Positions 25,401 to 34,400 of a DNA stretch of 64,000 nt are shown one piece after another. The position numbers and the translations under genes are program-made. Within the stretch, counting starts at the first letter, position 1. Every line of letters starts with the position of its first letter. The stretch is from positions 32,423,466 to 32,487,465 of the forward strand of contig NC_134508.1 of NCBI RefSeq assembly GCF_027942865.1, written 5' to 3'. Under the pieces are notes generated by a model that worked only from the letters and a program-made list of their open reading frames with translations, made no database searches and was not told where the DNA came from. This DNA comes from Odontesthes bonariensis. Its lineage: Eukaryota; Chordata; Actinopteri; Atheriniformes; Atherinopsidae.

Positions 25401-28400
25401 TAAATCAGTCAAAAATGGTCAGACAGGCCAATTTTATTTTGTATTTATTTTGATGTCAGTTGTAGATGCCAAATATTCTTTACAAAGTACCAACAGAAAC
25501 TGAGAAACATTGACTAACAGAAAATAAAGAGGATTGATATTTTTTACTAATTCAATATGACTGTGTCAGCAATGGTATCTGGAGGAAGTTTTTTAAGTTG
25601 TAAAGAAACAGACCTCTTAACACTCCACGGTCATCAGCACTGACCTTTCGTAAAAGTCAAGCATGCTACATGAAGTTGATGAGGTTAGTTCCACACTTCT
25701 GCTCTGACAACATTCAAAGCTGTTTACTACTCCATCCCCTCCTTTCTCTCCCAGCTGTCACAGAAAGCCATTTGCCTGATATGATGTGAGCGAGTGAGAC
25801 TGCAGACCAGTTTGATTGAGCTGGTGACTCATACCTGTGTGCCATCCCCTCCACACGCACACGGCCCTTTTAGCTGTTTACCTCCTTTTTTTTTTTTTTT
25901 CTGCCAGGCTAATCTGGTCGCAGCATTTGAGCAGAGCCTGGCGCTGATGACTGCACGTCTGCAGACACTGTCTGTCTCCTCAGAGCAAAAGGTATCTTGG
26001 TGATATTATGATGCTAATGAATCTTTGGGTTTTTGCTTGTTTGCATAAGGAAATATAAAGAGAAGTGTTTATCACTGAAGAAGTGAACTTTAAACAAAGC
26101 TGTCCGAGTAAATACTCAACAAATTCATGGCAATGATGAGAAACTATTATTCAAACTGCACTATTACAACTTATTAAAAAAAACAAGATATACTGTTTGT
26201 GGATACAGTCCACCGTGCCATCCACACATGCAAGTTGAAGCTTTATCATGCAAAAAAGAAGCCATATGACACAGATATGCCACCGTCCTCTCTGGCCATA
26301 AAATCATCTAAAATTTGCTTGAGCAAAGTGGAAAACTGATCTGTGGTCAGACAAACCAAAATTTGAAATTTTCTTTGGAAATCATGGATACTGCATCTTC
26401 CAAACTAAAGAGGGGATGACCAGTCCAGACCTTTCACCAGCGGAAATCATTTGGTGCACCATGAAATACAAAATATACCCAGGTAGCAGCTAGAATCATC
26501 TTTCAGACTAGAATGAGGCAACATCCCTCCTCCCAAAGTCTGGTAACTTGTCTCCTCAGTTCTTAGACATTTCTAGACTAAGAGGAGATGCTACAGGTAA
26601 ACATGGTCCCAACTTTTTGGAGATGTGTTGCTGCCATCAAATTTGAGATAAGATAATATTTTTCATGAAATAGGAAATGTTTAACTTTCAACATCGCATA
26701 TTTTGTTATATTATTGTGAAGCAAATATTGGTTTATTAGATTTGAAAATCGTTGGATTCTGTTAATTCCATTTTATACTGCGTCCCAACTTTTTTTTGGT
26801 GTGGGGTTGTACATTTATCCATTGAAGAGAGGCTACCAACTGACATAGTTATTCTGGAAAGGAGATGTGGGTCAGAGGTTTGCATGGCGAGATTATCCTT
26901 GTTGTCATCAGCCAGTCAACACAACCGGACAGTCATAGTGAAGCCTCCAGACGCTCTACAATCCTCAGTTTAGAAGAATCTTGTTTCAGCCCGACGGCTA
27001 ACATAACACATATTGTTTTCCTTCTCAGGATTCTGAGCTCACCGAACTTAAGGACACCATTGACATTCTGAAAGCCAAAAATACAGAAGCCCAGGAAATC
27101 ATTCAGGATGCTCTCAGTAATCCAGACATCACACCTAAAGGTACAGAATATGATATGGGTTTACGGCGTAATTTAGACCCAATGTGGGCTTCTCTCCCAG
27201 TATTTCACTTGCTCTGTTTTTTCCTGGTATCCAGAGCTGCTGATTAATCGCCAGAACTCCTCAGAAAGCATCTCCAGTCTCACCAGCACAACAAGCCACT
27301 CTAGTATGGGAAGTTTCAAGGAACAGGAGGCCAAGAAGAAGAAAAAGAAGAGCTGGGTGAGGAAATACTCTTACAAAAAACTCAGTGTTGTTTAGTTCAG
27401 GAAGGAACTATAGTTTAAGAAGGAAGAATAGTTTTATATATTCAGAAGAATGCGCTGCAGTTTAGATGAGTTTGTCTTAAATCATTATTAATAGTTCAGT
27501 TTCTTATAAGTGATGTCTGCATTAACTATATAGTTTTTTATTTTTGTCTCAGTATGTGTAGTGAAATATATAAGGTATTCATTTAAATATATTAAGTTTT
27601 GAACACAGTTTCAAAAACTTTAGATACCCCTTGTACATGAGCTTATGTAATAGAGGTATTAAAGATCTGATTGGCCCAGAGAGCACCTTTCCTGTGTGTT
27701 GCTATCAGTGTTTATATGTTATATTCCATTCAGAAGCAGTTAATCATCCTACATTATTCTCCTGCATGTTTATGATTCTCCTCCTATCTTGTCCCTCATC
27801 TGTTAATAAGTATGACTCTGGTCTCTCCCTCATGCTGCCCTCTTTTTATTTTAGGTCTTTGAGGTGAGTGATGCTGCCACAGTAAACAAACTTAAACCCT
27901 CTTCCTGACTCTTCAGCCTGCATGCAGTTCATGAGTCACACTAGTGAAACGTTTCTGTCGTAGTGTTTTTGTAAACTCATCAAATCACCTTGTACCATGT
28001 TAGAATAGCATTTGACAATAATCTGAATGTGTTACAGATATTTAAAGAATTTATAACAGAAGTGGTTTTCAAAAACATTTGCTGCTTTAAAAAATGATTT
28101 TGTTCAAAATCATTTTTACACCAACTTTGAATTTTATATTCATATTTTATATTCCTGTATTTTCTTAAAATTTATTTACCTGTACTTGGATATAAACTGT
28201 AACTTCAAGAAGTTTTTGAATACATTGCATGAAAAACAACAAAGCTTCTCAAACAAATCTCACATGTATATTTGTTGCCATCATTTTAACAGGAAACCAA
28301 CTTTAACCAAACAAAATTGAACAAACTTTAACAAATTTATGTCTTATGCCCATGCATTTAGTAGCTTTCAGACATATGTCTTATTCTATCTTGGGCTCAT

Positions 28401-31400
28401 ATTTCCTCTGAACAGCTGCGCAGCTCCTTCAACAAAGCTTTCAGTAAGAAGGGATCCAAGTCTGGACCGTATGCTGACATTGAGGAGATTGCCACCCCAG
28501 AATCCTCAGCGCCCTCCTCTCCCAAGGTCCACATTGTTGAAGAGAACCAGCAGTTGGGGAATTCCTCGACCTCAGCATCATCATCAGGGTGAACCTCTCA
28601 ATACTGTAAAGGCTATAAATGCATATTTGATTGTGCAATAACAAAAATGAAGATGTCTTTGTACCTTTATTTACTTTTTCCTAACATTTTATCTTTAGCC
28701 TCTGTGAAGGGGATGAGGTGGCGGATGATAAGGTTGTAACAGAGTTGCGTACAGAGCTGTGGCAGAAGGAGCTCAAACTGACAGACATCCGTCTGGAGGC
28801 TCTCAGCTCTGCTCACCAGCTGGAGCTGCTGCAGGAGGCCATGACCAACATGCAGGTGTGTGCTTTTTTTTTACTTTTATCAAAAGGAACTTGTTGTTGT
28901 TACGTGCATATTTGGAATACAGGTTGTAGAAAAAATATATTAGTTTGATGTCTGGTGCATGTTACAGTTTCTTTAGTCCAGTTGTGCTTCATTTTGATTT
29001 GAATCAAGCTCCATTATTTAATGTTTTACTTGCAACATTAGAAATGTCTTAAGGATGCAACTAAATATGCACCTGTAAGAAAAAAAAAAACCCTCTTCAG
29101 TAGTATTGATCAGTGAACAGTGCAGTGACTCTTATTCATTTATTTACAGAGGACAGTGGAAAATCTGAAGACTGAGAATGACCATCTGAAGACAGGAGGT
29201 CTGTCCCCTTGTCCATCTCCCGGACCCTCCAGCTCTGTGTCCCAGTCCTCAGGTCTCACAGCCCTGGGAGGTTCATCTCCCCGGCAGTCAGTCGCCGTGC
29301 ACATCCCCAAAAGCTACAGCAGAGGGCTGAGTGAAGGGAGTGGCTCAGGTACAGTTCTATATCTATTGTGTCTTTTCAAGTAATTATTAAAACTATGCAA
29401 ATTTTACAGCATTTGCGTAGGAATAAACAGCAATACTGTAGTTTTTTCACTTTTTCCATCAATAATCTGCTAAAGCGAAGAAATGGAAAGTTATTACAAG
29501 TGCTGTTAATTCCGTGTCACCTGTAGTTCCTAATGCCACCGAAATAAAGAAGAAATGGTTTGACATGAAAATGGCTTAAAAAGCTTGATGACTGCAACTA
29601 AAGCCATTCAATCAGTCATTGCCTGATCATGATGGCACTTAGATGGGGTGGTCCATGACGGGGGTCTTCTGGCACCACACCTTCTGGTCTGCCTGGGCTG
29701 GTTCAGGTAGTAGGAGACCCTCGTTCATGGCAATATTGTGCAAATCTGGCATGCCTTCTCTGGACTATAGAGCAGTTTGGCCCCTCGCTGTATCGAGACA
29801 CACCCACCTGGCCTTCAGCTCAGTGCGCTCCACAACAGCACGGGTGCTTTGATGCGTACATGTGTGCAGTCTATTGCTCCGATTATGTTTGGCAGTCCAG
29901 CTAAGGCATGAAAGTCCCTCTTAATTTGTACTTGTTGGACAGCAGTGTATGGGAATTTGATGTACCATGGGTGATAAACTGATGAGAGTTTTGATGACCA
30001 AGGGCAGCGCACGACTCCAATCTCCCTCTGAAAGGTTCCAGTGGCCAAAACTCCAAGGGTGGTGATGACCTGGATGTGTGGTGGAATTGGGTTTGATCGG
30101 CGTGTTTCTCTCTGGAGTTGTGGCTCTAGCAAGCTGGTTACTACTTCCCATTGATCTTGTTATATACAGAGTCAAATTAACCTTCAATTAGTGCAAAATT
30201 TGAATCAAACAGAATAATGTCAGCATCATTATGGGGTATAATGTATATATTTATTTATGTTTGCTTCAAGGTTGGGTTGGGACTGGATAGTGTAGTGGAA
30301 AGATTGCCACCTTTCATGTGAGTGACCTGGGTTCAAATCCCCTGCACGAAAGGTACTACCTCCTGTAGGGGTCCTTAGGTAAGACCCCCTAACCCTACCA
30401 GTGTTAGTGGCTTTGGATAAAAGCGTCTGCCAAATGCATAAATACAAACACAAAGTAATTGAATATACAATCCATTAGTCAAGCAAACTTGATTTGGATA
30501 ACAGCGGACTATTTTACGACACTCCTACGACAGGTCTGGATCACTCGTAAATTGTGTTCGTACCTGAAAGAAAATGTAAAATACGAAAAAATTGGTGAAT
30601 GTGCAAATTCTCTTAAATCACTCGTACACACGACTGAAGAACAAATCTGTTCGTACGAACGGTTGTTGCATGAGGCCCAATAAGCTTTTGTCACCTCTCT
30701 GTGCAACATTTAATGTTAAAAAATTCATCAAAAGCTAAATAGAGTCACTTAATCCAACTTGTGCCACAGATGCCTTATGATTTTTTTTGTTTGTATCATC
30801 TTTTATTTACTCCTCAGCAGATGTCCACTCTGCAGATTCTCTCAGTCTTTCCTTACAGAGAGATGATCATCGTGTTAGAGTTGTGGTCTGTGTTGCAGAT
30901 TTGCACGTCTTCAAAGATGTGAGTATGATTTACTTTTTCTTTAAAAATTCCTTCTTAAATTTTTTGTGTCACCTTATGACTTCTTAACTCTCAGCAGGAC
31001 GTCAAACAGCAGGACTTTTTTGTCGGCACTGTGAGGGTGAACGGCAGGATGGACTGGATCATGCTGGATTCAGCTGTCAGCCAGGCTTTCAAGGTGAGGC
31101 ATTTTATTCTAACAATTTTGATGTGATCGATTCTATCAAAGCATGCTCAAAGCTGTGATTTAGCTTTCATGTTAAGTTAATCCTCTAAAAAATCTACATG
31201 TTGGAGGGCTTTTTAACTCAGCTCTCCAGAAACTGATAGTTTGATGTTTAGCATGTGAAGTCCCTAATTAGGTCTTCAGCAGGATCAGTGTTAGTGACTT
31301 GCTTTGAAACATCTCCAGGGGCAGGTGTTCTCATTTTACTGCTTTTCTCCATCCTTGTGAAATATTCTATCCATGCAAACAGAAAATCCCATTTGCACTG

Positions 31401-34400
31401 CGAAGCCCTGTTTTGATTTTCTGTGCTTTTCATTCCAGGTCTACATAGCCAAGGTGGATCCCACCTCCAGTCTTGGCCTTTCTACTGACTCCATCTACAG
31501 TTACAGTATGGGCCACATTAAGAGGGTGCTGGGAGGAGAGGCCCCTGAGACACAGCCTTCTCGCTGCATGTCTCGAGGCCCGAGTGGCATCACAGTGGCT
31601 CTAAAAGGTCTGCAGAGTTATTTTAACTTAAAAAGTTCTGTTGCCGATTTTGAAGAACAGCAAACATTTACTACCATCAGCAAGATATCCTGTATTGTAT
31701 AAATGCTTTTTTTTCATTTTCACTGCAGTCCCTTCAATTCTGAAACCACAAATATTTTAGTTGACACCTCCCTCCACCTGCATGAATGTTGGTGGTCATT
31801 TAATGAGGCTGCTCAGACTTTTTACATAAGATTTGTTGGGCCATGTTACTTGTAAAGCTGACGTGCAAATCATCATGTTTATCTGCTTATTAGAGTAACA
31901 TCTACATTTGGGCTTGTTAGTAGTCGCTACCCTTGCAGCTTTGCATGCAGGAATGCTTGGAGCGAAGTGCTAGGAGAGCTGGGAGGGCAGCGGCAGCCCA
32001 GGCAGGGCTATGAGTAACATGATCTCAGTGCTGTCAGGCCCAGCTGGCCAACCAGCCTCAGACACATGGGCCCCATAGATGTTGAGGCAGATTTCACAGC
32101 CTGGGGGTTGGGTGCGCACAGAATTCCCACACTTGATGCACAGTTATTTTCAGAGTGAAATACTTATCTCGGTGTTGCTTATGAAGGACATGCGAGGTGA
32201 TAGAAATCGCTTTCAAAACATATTCTTACCTAAGCACATTCTGTTTGTAATATGTACTTTCTGTTGTCTAGATATTAGCAGAATTCCTCTCAATCGCTTA
32301 AGCCTCAAATATTAAACTTCACTTTATCACCGTTTCTGATATGTCCCACATAGTTAGCAGATTATCATCAACTTCATTTATCACAACAGATCATCACTCA
32401 GGTCATTCTCTCTGTCCATCCACTATGCTCAGGTTTGAAAGAGAAGTGTGTGGACAGCCTGGTATTTGAAACTCTCATTCCCAAAACCATGATGCAACAC
32501 TACATCAGTCTTCTACTCAAACACCGCCGTCTCATCCTCTCTGGGCCAAGTGGTACGGGTAAGACTTACCTTGTCTCCAGGCTGGCTGAGTATCTGGTGG
32601 ATCGCAGTGCCCGCGAAGTCACTGATGGCATCGTGGTCTCTTTCAACATGCACCGCCAGTCATGCAAGGTAACAGTAAAAAACGTTTCATTAAATTCAGT
32701 TTTTTCAGGTTCCTTTCATGGACACACACTCTATTCTTTTGCCCTGCTTTCTCATCAGGACCTGCAGCTTTATCTTTCTAATCTGGCCAATCAAATCGAT
32801 CGAGAAACCAGTACATCGGAGATCCCACTGGTAGTCATTCTGGATGATATTCATGATCCTGGATCCATCAGTGAACTTGTTAATGGTGCTCTCACCTGCA
32901 AATATCACAAATGGTAAAATCCCCCCACACAGACTGAAACTACCTGGAAACATGTACACTGTATATAAATGTTGAAGTTAACCTAAACTGTGCCATATTG
33001 TCTCTAAATTCAGTCCTTACATTATCGGAACAAGCAACCAGCCAGTGAAGATGACAGCAAACCACAGCCTGCATCTTAGCTTCAGGTGGGTTATAAGTGA
33101 AGACCTGACTGCACAGCTGTCTCAGTAAAGATGTAAACATACTGCAAGAATAGTTTCTGAATCCAGTCATTATTATCAAAGTAATGAGGGAAGAGAAGAG
33201 TGATAGCTATACGAGCCGACTGATTTACAAACTTGCTTGTCTGTTCTTCTGTCTGTTAAACTGTTTGCAAATGCTTTTTTTTTTCACCTTCTTAGGATGG
33301 TGACCTTCTCCAACAACGTGGAACCAGCCAACGGCTTCCTCGTGCGGTATTTGCACAGGAAGCTGATGGAGTCAGAAGATGAGAAAAGCCTGACCAATGA
33401 GGACCTCATCAGAGTGTTGGACTGGGTTCCCAAACTGTGGTATCATTTGCATACCTTCCTTGAGAAGCACAGCACATCAGACTTCCTCATTGGTATGAAA
33501 ATCTCAGGACAGAATCTTAACTGTAGGGTTGAAGAAACAACTCTGTGGGATTGATGAGTATTAATTCTTTTTTCTCATCTTCCTCAGGCCCTTGCTTTTT
33601 CCTGTCCTGTCCAGTCAAAGTGGATGAGTTTCGATCATGGTTCATAGATCTTTGGAATCACTCTATTATTCCCTATCTGCAAGAAGGCGCCAAGGATGGC
33701 ATCAAAGTGAGTTCCCACAGCCAAATGGGATTTTACCTGAGTCAGAGTATTCAGGATTAATGGCCTCTGGGCACCTTCACAGCTTCAAGACTCCCATTTT
33801 TTGGCTTGTATCATCATCTATCACCCCAAACAGTCAAGGCGGATGATCACCATCCCTGACCCTGGATCTTATGAAGGGTTATTTCTGTTAAAAAGGGAGT
33901 CTTTCCTCTAAACTGTGTTCAAGGTCTTTTTCAAAGGATATAGTCAGGTATTTCAATACTGTAAGGTTTAGTCTTACAATTGAAAGTGCCCTGAGGGTTT
34001 TTTTCACCTGGCAGATGAAATCTGTGAAAAATGTCAGATTTCCAAACAGATTATTAAGTGTTCCCCTTTTCCTGCTTCTGTCTGGAACATCAGTTAAAGA
34101 GTCAGAGGCTGCACTGCAGTTAAGGCCATCGTGCAAGCGTCTAACCACAGAGCGCTGGAGTAACAAACAGACGCCATTTTTTTCTGCCTTCATTTCCAAC
34201 CAGTTCTGCTTGCAATAGTTCTATATATTATTTTGACTTTACAGTCTTCTGTGTTACTATCCAGCATTGCTCTAAATGACTCGATGATTCAGCTGAAAAA
34301 AGAACCGGGATTTATCTAATAACAGTTCTTATAAACATCATGACTGATGGATGTGTATAGCTAAGTCCCGCAAACCACAAATCCAAGTAAATGGACACTC

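Larger units (their letters stand above)
18736..25907. other. nav1 intronic sequence between listed exons
   Basis: Besides the listed exons, the introns at 18736-19325, 19740-20582, 20866-21350, 21519-22150, 22204-22631, 22656-23149 and 23228-25907 contain no further exon, RNA gene or recognisable element that I can support. Confidence 0.6.

Noticed and set aside
30279..30350. Intact tRNA gene
   Set aside because: A and B boxes are present, but the cloverleaf is not convincing and the sequence continues into a SINE tail, so it is annotated as a SINE.
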